NCBI GenBank assembly: GCA_002704825.1
Contig: PAIY01000211.1
Coordinates: 1-63,805, forward strand
Direction of reading: 5' to 3'
Origin: Phycisphaeraceae bacterium
GTDB taxonomy: Bacteria; Planctomycetota; Phycisphaerae; Phycisphaerales; Phycisphaeraceae
DNA length: 63,805 nt
In this document: piece by piece, positions 45,477 through 54,227 of the stretch
How positions within the stretch are numbered: position 1 is the first letter of the stretch
How the letters are laid out: each line of letters begins with the position of its first letter
The notes under the pieces: generated by a model
Told to the model about the DNA's origin: nothing
What the model saw: the letters and a program-made list of their open reading frames with translations, nothing else
The model's database searches: none
Program-made: the position numbers and the translations under genes

Positions 45477-46493
45477 CTACCGTACCAAGTCCAAACGCGT
45501 CATCGCTTCTTCGGTGGCATGCAGAATGGCGGCCACTTTGTCAGCATCACCTTGACCGGGGCCCTTTAACAGAATGGGCAGCAGGTCTTCTTCGAGTGGT
45601 TTGTGTGTGGTGACGATCTGATGTTGCGTTGCAGTGTAAGACGTGGGCGGTTGATCCAGTTGTTCCAGATCGGTGACGCAAAGGACGACCAACGCGCAGC
45701 CGGCCAGTTCCACGGTCTTGCGCAGCGGCGCGATGGACTCGGCTTCAAAACCACCGTCGGCCAGTAGCTGAGCCATCTTGAATTGACGTTGCGCCTGAGC
45801 CAGCAGCGGGGAGGCCAATTGGCGACGACGGGTTGCGTCACTGGGTTGTGTCGGCTTGACCTGTTCGGATTCGAATACGGTTTTGATCGCCTGGTCGTTG
45901 ATGTGGATCATGCCGGTTTCAGCCAGCTTTTGCAGCAGTTGATATTCCCTGCGATCAAGGACGTGAACACTGTTTGGCAGGTCTTTGCCATACGTTTGCT
46001 GCCAGAGTTCATTGACCTGTTGATGGGTTTGATCGGTAACGCGATCGACCACGATCCATGCTGTGGGTTGACCTGTGTGATCGTCAGTTGACGTGCGGAA
46101 ACTGAGCAGTTGATCGCCGAGTTTGACGGGCAATGCCTGGGCGAAGCGTTGGGCGGGGGGCGTTTGCTGTGAGTCAGCAACCGGGCCGACAACGGGCTTG
46201 GCGATGGGTGATTCGATGATCTGTTCAAGCCGATGCAGGAAGCTGGCTTTGGTTGAGGGCAGTTGCAACTCATCGACCTTGCCGCGTGCATCGAGTACGC
46301 CGTCAGCCAATTCCTGCTTGGCAGAGAGCGTGCTGAGCATGCGATGTTCGAGGCTCGATTCGGTGACAAGGTTGATGACCTGCACCGCGTTGGTCTGATG
46401 TTTGCGCCAGGCACGGGCGATGCGTTGTTCGAGTTTGGCGGGATTCCACGGTAAATCCAGGTTCACCACCACGCTTGCCGCTTGTAGGTTCAA
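45477..46493 (-). pseudogene. C-terminal part of a SNF2/SWIM helicase, separated by a frameshift
   Basis: The 338-residue open frame begins at a TTG (46493) that is not a natural start: its reading frame continues upstream to the A-run at 46543-46546. Before the fragment, the frame reads NDPAYKLFLSTDSGATG. It contains helicase motif V/VI material (NLQAASVVVNLDLPWNPAKL, EQRIARAWRKHQTNAVQVIN) and a C-terminal region of about 240 residues of helical sequence of unknown role. It continues the protein encoded at 46490-48286. Adding one A to the A-run would fuse the two into one protein of about 935 residues. Confidence 0.85.
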
Positions 46494-48286
46494 GCCTGTT
46501 GCGCCCGAGTCGGTGGAGAGGAACAGTTTGTAGGCCGGGTCGTTTTGAAGCGATTGATTTCATCGCGACGTTTGTGTTGCGCGACAGAACCGGTATGCCA
46601 GGCATAGTCGAGTTGCTCGTTTTCCAGGGCTTGGGCAAGCAGGTAAAGCATGCGTTCCCATTCGGAAAAGACGATCACTTTGCGCTCGGGCTGGTCGGTC
46701 CAGATGTCGTCGAGAATTGAGAGCAGTTCGTCGATCTTGGGCGCAACCTTGGTTTCCTGATCCAGCACGTATGCCGAATCGCAGAGCATGCGCATGCAAC
46801 CGAGCATTCGCTGCAAACGTTCCATTTCTTTAGGCGAAAGTGGACGGCGTTTGGCGATGCTTACCATGCTGGCGACGGGCTGTTGGAGTTCGTCGTAACG
46901 TTCCTGCTGGGATGGGGACATTTTGACGAAGTAATTGTTATCGACACGCTGGGGCAATTGGTCGGCGATTTGGTCCTTGCGCCTGCGGAGCATGATGGGG
47001 TGAAGGCGTTCGTGCAGTTGCCGCATGTTTTTCAGGCCGCTGACCCGTCCGCGATCATCGAAGGTGTAGAAATCGCGGTTGAAGCGAAAGAGACTGCCAA
47101 AGACGTGCCGGTCGATGAATTCAGTGAGTGAGTAGATTTCGTCGATGCGGTTTTCCAGTGGCGTGCCGGTGAGAACAAAGGCATAGGGGGCTGCCAACTG
47201 TTTGATGGATTGAGCTGTTTTCGTTTGCCAGTTCTTGATGCGTTGGGCTTCGTCGAGAATCACCACGTCGGGGCACAAGGCCGTGTTAATATCCGAGAGA
47301 TCCTGGAGAATCTGTTCGTAATTGGTCACGACGAAAAACGCCTCGGTGTTCTGGTAAATGTTTTGGCGATCCGGTTTGGAGCCATAAACCAGTTTCGTTG
47401 GCAGATGGGTGAACTTGCGAATCTGTTCTTCCCATTCGGTTTTCAGTGAAGCAGGACAGACGATCAGTACACGCTTGATACCCTCCAGATCGTGGAGCAA
47501 TTTGCACGCAGCAATGGCCTGCACGGTTTTGCCTAAACCCATTTCGTCTGCCAGCATCGCCCGTCCGGTGAATGCCAGGTGGAGCATCCCTGCCTGCTGG
47601 TAATCGTAGAGTTTGTGACGCACGATAGCTGGTGCGGTTTGCGGATCACGCAATTGCTTTGCCAGTGTATCGCGTGCGGCAGTCAGTCGCTGCTTGCGTC
47701 CAATGGCATCCGCTTCTTCCAACACTTCACGCGAAATGCGCACGGCCTTGCGCACGGCAGGCGTCGCACGTTCCAGGTCATCGAGCATCACTAGCAAAGT
47801 GGTTTCCCACGGCGATTTGAACTGCCCCATTGCGTCAAGATATTGACTCATAAAACCGATGGCTTTGAGTCGACGCGAAGCTGGCAGCAACACGGCTGCG
47901 CGGTATGACGGTTCGCGCGCCATGTACACTTCGACCAATGGGGAAGCTATCCCGCGTTGGCGCGAACTTGTCTGCTTGTTCAGTACCGCCTCAATGTGCT
48001 TGCATGTTCCCAGGCCGTTCTTGCGAAAGTCCGGGCACGTGCAGGTATTGATGCGTTCCTTGAGCGATCGGAGTTCGACGGTGTAGGTTGAACGTTCCGT
48101 TCCGGTTTGGCGTGTGACTTGGTAATCAGTGAAAGGATGTGTCGATGGGGTGATGGCCTTGATGCGCATCGCTTCATCTGCCGCTCGTTTTTGACGCAGT
48201 TTGATTTCATCCTGATCCGTTGTTTCCCAACTGCGATAGGTCGCTTGACGTGTAGGTTTGGTCTTGCGTTTGGCCGATGATGCCAT
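46490..48286 (-). CDS. SNF2/SWIM-type DNA helicase, N-terminal part, frameshifted
   Basis: The 598-residue frame starts MASSAKRKTKPTRQ. It has a SWIM zinc finger (INTCTCPDFRKNGLGTCKHI, C82xC84...C95xH97), a Walker A in MLADEMGLGKTVQAIAA, a DEAQ box (VVILDEAQRIKNW) and TGTPLENRIDEIYSL for motif III. The second RecA lobe follows (KVIVFSEWERMLYLLAQ) up to the frameshift. The frame then runs into TTRPTNCSSPPTRAQQA and stops. These proteins move along double-stranded DNA or chromatin and are frequent in bacterial defence islands. It follows the TOTE gene in the same direction and probably belongs to the same defence unit. Confidence 0.88.
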   Translation of the reverse strand: MASSAKRKTKPTRQATYRSWETTDQDEIKLRQKRAADEAMRIKAITPSTHPFTDYQVTRQTGTERSTYTVELRSLKERINTCTCPDFRKNGLGTCKHIEAVLNKQTSSRQRGIASPLVEVYMAREPSYRAAVLLPASRRLKAIGFMSQYLDAMGQFKSPWETTLLVMLDDLERATPAVRKAVRISREVLEEADAIGRKQRLTAARDTLAKQLRDPQTAPAIVRHKLYDYQQAGMLHLAFTGRAMLADEMGLGKTVQAIAACKLLHDLEGIKRVLIVCPASLKTEWEEQIRKFTHLPTKLVYGSKPDRQNIYQNTEAFFVVTNYEQILQDLSDINTALCPDVVILDEAQRIKNWQTKTAQSIKQLAAPYAFVLTGTPLENRIDEIYSLTEFIDRHVFGSLFRFNRDFYTFDDRGRVSGLKNMRQLHERLHPIMLRRRKDQIADQLPQRVDNNYFVKMSPSQQERYDELQQPVASMVSIAKRRPLSPKEMERLQRMLGCMRMLCDSAYVLDQETKVAPKIDELLSILDDIWTDQPERKVIVFSEWERMLYLLAQALENEQLDYAWHTGSVAQHKRRDEINRFKTTRPTNCSSPPTRAQQA

Positions 48287-48347
48287 GTGTCATACTCCGG
48301 GAACGTCACTCGATAAACGCTTGTGGTTTAGCAGACGTTCATTTTCT

Positions 48348-49544
48348 CTACTTCGGCCAAACTGGCAAATGGACCGTTGCCTCAACATCGGATGCACGTT
48401 GCAGATGGGCCAGTGTTCGGAGAATGGTGTCCAGTACAGGATCCAGATGTTTGCCCACATCCTGAGCCAAAAATCGCAGAATGAAGTAGCCATTTTCCTG
48501 CAACAGTGCGTCTTTGCGGCGGTCGCGTCGGTAGGCGTCAAGGTTGTCGAGATGTTGGTCGCCGTCCAGCTCGATGACGAGCCTTGCGTCAGCACACAGA
48601 AAATCCACTTCCATTTGTCCCCAGCCATCAAATGCAATGGGCAATTTTGCATTCATTTTAAAACGCTCGGTTGTCTGAGGCGGCGTTTCCAATCGGCGAT
48701 ACAAAAAGGCTTCTGATGCGCTACGGGCTCGTTCAATTCCTTGGGCATCCGGTGTGATTGTGCGGGCGGCATGAACAAACAGGTTGGCGAGATTTGTATC
48801 GACCCCGTCACGGATCAATCGTCGAACACTACCTGCATAATCCTGCTTCCATTGCGGATCGACGGGCAGCGGTACATCCGTCGGCCAACCCGGCATGGCA
48901 CTGGCTGGCAGCAAGATTTCATAGCCAATCGCCTCGTATCCCTTGCATCGTCGATCGAACATGCGCGAGAGCATGGGCACATTCAAATCAACATAGTCAT
49001 ACACGCGAACCTCGTGTTTGCTGTCGTGCAAGCGATGCAATCGCCCGGCATATTGTGCCACTGTGCCACGCCAGGAAACCGGCAACGTCAAAAACAAAGT
49101 GTCCAACCGGGCATCATCAAATCCTTCGCCGATGTATTTTCCGGTGGCCAGCAGGACACGCGGCTCATTCTCCGGGATGGCTTGCAGTTGCTGTATCGTT
49201 GCACGTAATTGTTTCTTTCCCATGCCGCCGCACAGCAGAATCAGATGTTTGACCTTATCGATTAGTTGGGCGGCCAATCGTTCAAGGTGTTCTTTTCGTT
49301 CTGTCAGCACAATCGGGAATCGTCCTTCACGAACACAGGCTATAACGTCTTCAACGATTTGTTGATTACGTCGATCATCGGTCATCAACTCGCTGTACAA
49401 GGTTTGAAACTGCAAACGCGCATCTGGATCGGCAGCTTGAATTGGCACGAAGCTGGTGGGGCGGACGAAAACGCTATGGCTAAAGGGTCGCGTGCTGGCT
49501 TGAGCTTTGGCATCCACACGATAACGAATGGGACCGCATTGCAT
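48348..49544 (-). pseudogene. TOTE-type protein, C-terminal part: helicase lobe 2 and DUF559 nuclease
   Basis: This is the third segment of a single frame, entered after the TGA at 49620-49622. It holds the second helicase lobe (FPIVLTERKEHLERLAAQL, motif V LLATGKYIGEGFDDARLDTL, motif VI QYAGRLHRLHDSKHEVRVYD). A DUF559-like endonuclease domain follows (FDGWGQMEVDFLCADARLVI, ELDGDQHLDNLDAYRRDRR). The DUF559 domain belongs to the VSR/PD-(D/E)XK fold. The part read as MQCGPIRYRVD is not a true start; homologous continuity runs upstream as QAKAKYVTGLSATVQRKDG. Without read-through of the TGA it would lack its N-terminal half. Confidence 0.87.
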
Positions 49545-49619
49545 GAAGATGATCGGATGATGTCCGTCTTTGCGTTGAACGGTGGCAGACAGGCCGGTGA
49601 CGTATTTTGCCTTGGCTTG

Positions 49620-50087
49620 TCATGCGACCTGTTCAAAACTTTGGGCAGAGAGATGATGGCATTCGTCCACGATCAGGTGTCCGTATTCAGCCACACGGTC
49701 ATCGACCACGCCTTTGCGGACCAAGCTTTGGATGATGGCGACATCAATCTGGCCGGTAGGCTTTTTGCGACCGCCACCGATCCGCCCGATTTGTTTGGCC
49801 GGGATATCCAGAAAGTTAGCTAACCGATCCATCCACTGTTCAAGCAGTTGGCGGCGATGGACGAGAATCAATGTGTTCACACCACGCTGGGCAATCAGCC
49901 AGGAAGCGACAACGGTTTTGCCAAAGGCCGTGGTGGCGGCAAGAACACCTATGTCATGAGCCAGCATCGCATCGGCCGCGCGTTGTTGTTCCGGGCGCAA
50001 TTGGCCTTGAAAGTGCACATCCAACTGCATACCTGTAAAACGTTCATCATGATGCAAAACAGGCTTGATTTTCGCTCCTTTGAGCAA
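49620..50087 (-). pseudogene. TOTE-type protein, middle part: helicase lobe 1
   Basis: The 155-residue fragment carries Walker A (LAATTAFGKTVVASWLI, Gly-Lys-Thr), LVHRRQLLEQWMDRL for motif Ia and DECH (VDECHHLSAQS). It is bounded by two TGA codons in the same frame, at 50112-50114 and 49620-49622. The TTG at 50087 is inside the coding frame rather than a real start; the frame just before it reads GCLDELKQLLKG. Expression as a separate protein is unlikely. Confidence 0.85.
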
Positions 50088-50111
50088 CTGCTTAAGTTCA
50101 TCCAGACATCC

Positions 50112-51221
50112 TCACGGCAGGCCGATGTGCTTGGAATGATCCGACGCGCAGGCAATGACACGAGGCTTGTCATACGTGGGCAGACGCATGGCTTGTGCTT
50201 TGTAAAACTCGGGATTCTGAAACGCGGCCAGACGAATAAGCCGATTGTGCAAGCCCGGTGTGAGGGCATCTTTGGCGATGTAGATTTCGTTGCCAAGGAT
50301 AATGTTCAGTTGCTTGGGTAATGGACCTGTCAGAGCGGGTTCTTTGTTTTGTTTGGAAGGGGGCGTCAGCCATGGTGTATCGTCGTCTTCATTATCTGGC
50401 AGGCAGAAACGGACGCCAACCGCGTTGATGTTGTTGACATCTTTAACCAGTTCATTGATTCGGGACGTGGTGATTTTCTCAATAGCCGCCAGATAGGCCC
50501 ATTGATCTGCGTAAGGATTGAATTGCTCATCGAGAAAAACACTGTTGCCCTGTTCACGCGGCTGTTTCTGCAAGGGCAAGGCAATGAGGTTGCCGAATCC
50601 GCCCTTGGGCAAAGTGTCTTGATTGGGAAAGAAGCGATCATACGAATCCAGTCCCAAGTCCGGTCGTCGCTGCATTGTTTGCGTCAGCAGATACGCTCCG
50701 AGCTTTCTTGCCAGGCTAGCAGCAATGGCCTGTTCAAAAAACAGCCAAACATGTCCGCCATGTCCGGAACGCGACCGTTCCAATGCAGCAGGGATGTTCC
50801 GAAGGCGACAGGTTTCCATGTAGGCAGCCACATCCAGTTGCCAATTTTGCTTGTCGAAATCCGCTGCTAGAAAATAGCAGGTTTCATCCAGGAGCATTGG
50901 ATAGACACCCATGACAAAATTCTGCCCAGCATCATCCTGGCCGGAAAGATGCCAGCGAATCGTACTATCCGTGATTGGCAGAAATTGTCGATTGGGACAG
51001 TCGGCACACTTAACCACCGGTTTTTCGCAGACACCCCGAACCCACTCGTTAGCACAGGCTGGCGCGTAGCCATTCTTACCAGTTTTGCGACTTTCAAAAC
51101 GACGTGGATACACATCCTCACGTCCCCGGAACAAGGACCGAAAGAGAGCAATCTTGGCTTGCGGCGATGCGTAGTGATCGACTGTTACCTGTGACATGAC
51201 ACGCGCATTATCCAAGGCCAT
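50112..51221 (-). CDS. TOTE-type protein, N-terminal part: archaeo-eukaryotic primase domain
   Basis: The 369-residue frame starts MALDNARVMSQVTVD, followed by KIALFRSLFRGREDVYPRRF, the usual opening of TOTE-associated primases. Cys56, Cys65, Cys72 and Cys75 form a likely zinc site. CYFLAADFDKQNW contains the catalytic Asp121-x-Asp123. SRSGHGGHVWLFF (H154, H157) is the nucleotide-binding region. The frame ends FDHSKHIGLP-type sequence (SDHSKHIGLP) at a TGA. The next in-frame residues, GCLDELKQLL, continue the domain as in intact relatives, where LPRGCL would be expected. TOTE systems couple a primase, helicase and nuclease against invaders. ATG 51197 is an alternative start. Confidence 0.87.
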   Translation of the reverse strand: MALDNARVMSQVTVDHYASPQAKIALFRSLFRGREDVYPRRFESRKTGKNGYAPACANEWVRGVCEKPVVKCADCPNRQFLPITDSTIRWHLSGQDDAGQNFVMGVYPMLLDETCYFLAADFDKQNWQLDVAAYMETCRLRNIPAALERSRSGHGGHVWLFFEQAIAASLARKLGAYLLTQTMQRRPDLGLDSYDRFFPNQDTLPKGGFGNLIALPLQKQPREQGNSVFLDEQFNPYADQWAYLAAIEKITTSRINELVKDVNNINAVGVRFCLPDNEDDDTPWLTPPSKQNKEPALTGPLPKQLNIILGNEIYIAKDALTPGLHNRLIRLAAFQNPEFYKAQAMRLPTYDKPRVIACASDHSKHIGLP

Positions 51222-51241
51222 CGCCGATCAAACAAGCTTTG

Positions 51242-52279
51242 TTAATCGGTGGGCTCTTCTTCATCCATGTCTGGCAACATTGCCAAGACCTGGCCAACTA
51301 ACCCCTGCATCATCTGCATCGCAGGATGGTCATCCATCAGCCAACGCGCTTCAAGTGGCGAGATTTCCACCGCTTTGCGAATGATGGCAGCCTTGGCATG
51401 AACCGTGGCAATGGAGACGCCCATCTGTCTGGCAAGGTCCTCGGACTTCATGTACGGCTCAAAACTCGGATCACTCAGGAAATTGGCCTGCCCGATGACA
51501 TAGACAATGCCGGCGGCCCAACTCTGTGGTTTGCCTTTGTGTACCGCCACGTTTTGTGCTAAGAGTTCGGCCAGCAATTCGCGACTGCGCATCTGGTATT
51601 CGACATTGAGATATTTGTCGCAGAACGTATCGGTCAATTGCATTAGTTCCATGAAACGTTCAACGTAGCGGTCAGGAACTTCGCCCTTGAGTTTTTCCAT
51701 GTGGGCCTGTGGATCGTATTCCTCCATGTCCATTTCATCTTCTAGGGCTAAGTCGTCGTCTTCTTCGTCCCAATCCACATACTGCGGCGGACTGGCACCA
51801 ATGCGGTTGGAGATATTGGGATACTTGCCTTTGCCTGTCTTGTCGGTGATTTCCACGACGTTGATTTGATGCCACCAGTCGTCGCCGAAGTCGAACCAGT
51901 AGCCAAAGACGTCCTCCAACTGCAAGCCCAATGAACCGATGGTGGCTTCAACCGTTTGAGATTTTGGATTCCCTGGGATCAGAAAATCATCATCCATTGC
52001 CTCGGGCAGGACATAGCGTTGGGCTTTGGGATCCTGCGGGGCTTTTCCGCCGATCTGGAATTCGTACCAGTGTTCGTCCTCCCGGTCATAGGCATCGAAA
52101 ATCGCATCATGCAGATCTTCGAGTGTCTGGTCAGCACGAATCTGAATCGTCCGACCAATGATCGGGTTGGCGTCAAGGAAAGCTTCAGACATCGGCCCGT
52201 CAATGACGAATACATCCAGTGTGAACAGCCGTTCGTCGGCATGTCTGTCCTGGTGTCCAGTGAGTTTGAGTTTGGGCAT
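51242..52279 (-). CDS. pRiA4b ORF-3-like protein with DUF6398-like C-terminal domain
   Basis: The 345-residue protein has an N-terminal plasmid pRiA4b ORF-3 family domain (LFTLDVFVIDGP, IIGRTIQIRADQTLEDLHD, AIFDAYDREDEHWYEFQIGG) with the typical FDFGDDWWHQI motif. An acidic spacer (EEDDDLALEDEMDMEE) precedes a C-terminal domain ending LARQMGVSIATVHAKAAIIR and LEARWLMDDHPAMQMM. ATG 52279 is chosen, with AGGA seven bases upstream; a longer frame from 52408 is less likely. The family is found with mobile elements and defence genes, with no established biochemical role. It is the first gene of the run leading into the TOTE and SNF2 genes. Confidence 0.82.
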   Translation of the reverse strand: MPKLKLTGHQDRHADERLFTLDVFVIDGPMSEAFLDANPIIGRTIQIRADQTLEDLHDAIFDAYDREDEHWYEFQIGGKAPQDPKAQRYVLPEAMDDDFLIPGNPKSQTVEATIGSLGLQLEDVFGYWFDFGDDWWHQINVVEITDKTGKGKYPNISNRIGASPPQYVDWDEEDDDLALEDEMDMEEYDPQAHMEKLKGEVPDRYVERFMELMQLTDTFCDKYLNVEYQMRSRELLAELLAQNVAVHKGKPQSWAAGIVYVIGQANFLSDPSFEPYMKSEDLARQMGVSIATVHAKAAIIRKAVEISPLEARWLMDDHPAMQMMQGLVGQVLAMLPDMDEEEPTD

Positions 52280-52489
52280 GGCTGATCCTGTATCTGTGGT
52301 CCACAAAACGTTCATATTGTACAGGACAGTCAGATGGTTAACTTGGTTAGCAAACGACCATTGTGTCCATCTGTTTGGTCTCAGAGATGGTATTTTTTTT
52401 AAACTCAATGCACATTTAAAACAATGAATTAGAAATACAGCGGTATTTTAGTTTGTCTGCCAGAGGATGATCTGTCCATTTTATGAAGA

Positions 52490-52532
52490 ATCGTAAAATA
52501 GACTTGACCATTTTACGATATTGTCGATAATA
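52490..52532 (+). promoter_or_regulatory. Palindrome and promoter of the DUF4143 ATPase gene
   Basis: ATCGTAAAAT-N10-ATTTTACGAT (52490-52519) is a perfect inverted repeat. Inside it TTGACC (52504-52509) and, 16 bases on, GATAAT (52526-52531) look like a promoter, so a protein bound at the palindrome would block it. The start codon at 52541 follows the -10 by nine bases. Confidence 0.65.
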
Positions 52533-52540
52533 GACGGGTG

Positions 52541-53746
52541 ATGATTCAGAAGCGATTATACGATACATTACTCAATGACCATCTGGCCAACCAACGCCAG
52601 ATGGTGTTTTTAACTGGTCCCAGGCAAGTCGGTAAGACAACCACCTGTCGCAATCAAGCCAGTCATTACATCAACTGGGATAACCAGGATGATCGCAAGC
52701 AAATTCTTGAAGGGCCTGCGAAGATTGCAGATCGTATTGGCATTGATCGACTGACTGAATCAATGCCTGTTGCGTTGTTCGATGAACTTCACAAGTACCC
52801 ACGTTGGAAACAATTCCTCAAAGGTTTTTTCGATACCTATGCGGATCAGGCCCGTATCATCGTCACGGGTTCAAGTCGAATGGATGCTTATCGCCGTGGT
52901 GGTGACAGCCTGATGGGGCGGTATTTCCTTTACCGAATGCATCCGTTCACTGTTGCTGAAATTCTTAGTCAAGAGTTACCCGACCCCAAAAAGCTGGTTC
53001 GCTCAGCCCAAGCGATTTCAGATGACGATTTCGATGCGCTCTGGAATCATGGTGGCTATCCCGAACCTTTTATCAAACGAGATCGACGCTTCAGCAACCG
53101 TTGGCAAAACCTGCGAACACATCAGCTTGTTCGCGAAGACCTCCGCGAACTCACGCAAATCCAACAGGTCGATCAAATGGAAATGCTGGTGCAATTGCTT
53201 GCAAGCCGGTCTGGCAATCAGATCGTGTACAGCAACCTGGCAAGGGATATTCAGGTCACAGTGGATACTGTAAAACGTTGGATCGACACCTTAAGTAGCT
53301 TACACCTGGGCTTTCTGCTCAGACCATGGTTTAAGAATGTGTCCCGTTCTTTGCGTAAAGAACCGAAATGGTTCTTGCGCGATTGGGCGGAAATTCAGGA
53401 TCAAGGCAACAAGGCTGAAACCTTCGTTGCGTGTCATCTTCTCAAAGCTGTAGACGGCTGGAATGACATGGGGCTGGGCCAGTTTCAACTGGCATATCTC
53501 AGAGATAAATCCCAGAAAGAAGTTGATTTCATCGTGATCAAGGATAACGAGCCATGGTTTCTGGCAGAGGTCAAATATCAGGATCAAACCATCAGCCCAT
53601 CACTGCGATACTTCCAGAATCAGCTTAAAGTTCCACACGCATTTCAAGTGGTCATCGACATGGATTACGTCAATGCGGATTGCTTCGCCAAGCCCCGTAA
53701 TCCGATTTCTGTGCCAGCCAGAACGTTTCTGTCTCAGCTTCTGTGA
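52541..53746 (+). CDS. DUF4143-type P-loop ATPase
   Basis: The 401-residue protein has a P-loop near the N-terminus (VFLTGPRQVGKTTTC) and a Walker B region in VALFDELHKYPRWKQFLKGF. RIIVTGSSRMDAYRRGGDSL is the sensor-type region, followed by RYFLYRMHPFTVAE. The second half is a DUF4143 domain, ending KSQKEVDFIVIKDNEPWFL, with the DFIV of a PD-(D/E)XK-like fold. Such ATPases are widespread and frequent in defence islands, often behaving like orphan toxin-antitoxin-linked genes; the function is unknown. The promoter ends close to the ATG, so leaderless translation is possible. Confidence 0.85.
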   Translation: MIQKRLYDTLLNDHLANQRQMVFLTGPRQVGKTTTCRNQASHYINWDNQDDRKQILEGPAKIADRIGIDRLTESMPVALFDELHKYPRWKQFLKGFFDTYADQARIIVTGSSRMDAYRRGGDSLMGRYFLYRMHPFTVAEILSQELPDPKKLVRSAQAISDDDFDALWNHGGYPEPFIKRDRRFSNRWQNLRTHQLVREDLRELTQIQQVDQMEMLVQLLASRSGNQIVYSNLARDIQVTVDTVKRWIDTLSSLHLGFLLRPWFKNVSRSLRKEPKWFLRDWAEIQDQGNKAETFVACHLLKAVDGWNDMGLGQFQLAYLRDKSQKEVDFIVIKDNEPWFLAEVKYQDQTISPSLRYFQNQLKVPHAFQVVIDMDYVNADCFAKPRNPISVPARTFLSQLL

Positions 53747-54227
53747 ATCTAAAAATGCCAACGTGTTCTGTGGATAAGGTCCCAGAAGAGTGTATATGTT
53801 GCATGCATGATGTGACATTGGAGTAAGACTCAATTCTGGTTTGTGAGTGATTGGATGCCAACTTGATAATCGACGGTGCGAATCCGCTGCTCAGCTCTTT
53901 GATTACGGCTGACAGCAAATGTCAGCCGTTGTTAATTTTTCGCAGGTGGGTGTGCGTTAGGGTAATTCGTGTTGGTTCTCGAGGCCGGCTTCTTTTGTCA
54001 ATTTTTGACAGCAAACGCCTATCCAAGAATGACGTATTGATGCTATGAATATCGTATTAGCGTATGCAACATCTATTCGAACTGGTAACACTATCGATTG
54101 AGCTTGAGAAATAATTAATTGTTTTGGTAGACCTTGATAACCGATTCCCTCCTCAACAAAGGACTGCATTGAGTTGCCGGATTTTGTGGGGCAAATCGAG
54201 GGCTGACATGTTGCGTTATAGATCGGC
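53747..54227. other. 481-base gap with one hairpin, no gene recognised
   Basis: Between the DUF4143 ATPase and the minus-strand GntR gene I see no credible coding frame. The only clear structure is the hairpin at 53905-53929 followed by a T-rich stretch. A short RNA ending there would be possible but is unsupported beyond the hairpin. Confidence 0.45.
53905..53940 (+). terminator. Hairpin with T-rich tail, probable terminator
   Basis: ACGGCTGACA and TGTCAGCCGT form a perfect 10-bp stem with loop GCAAA, then TGTTAATTTTT. It lies about 160 bases after the ATPase stop and could end that transcript or an unannotated short RNA. Confidence 0.7.

Noticed and set aside
49620-50114. TGA recoding (selenocysteine or altered code) in the TOTE gene
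   Set aside because: Other genes in the window end at TGA, no recoding signal is evident, and expected residues are Arg, so mutation is simpler.
53851-54048. 65-residue frame between the ATPase and GntR genes
   Set aside because: It runs through the hairpin terminator, has no ribosome site and resembles no protein.
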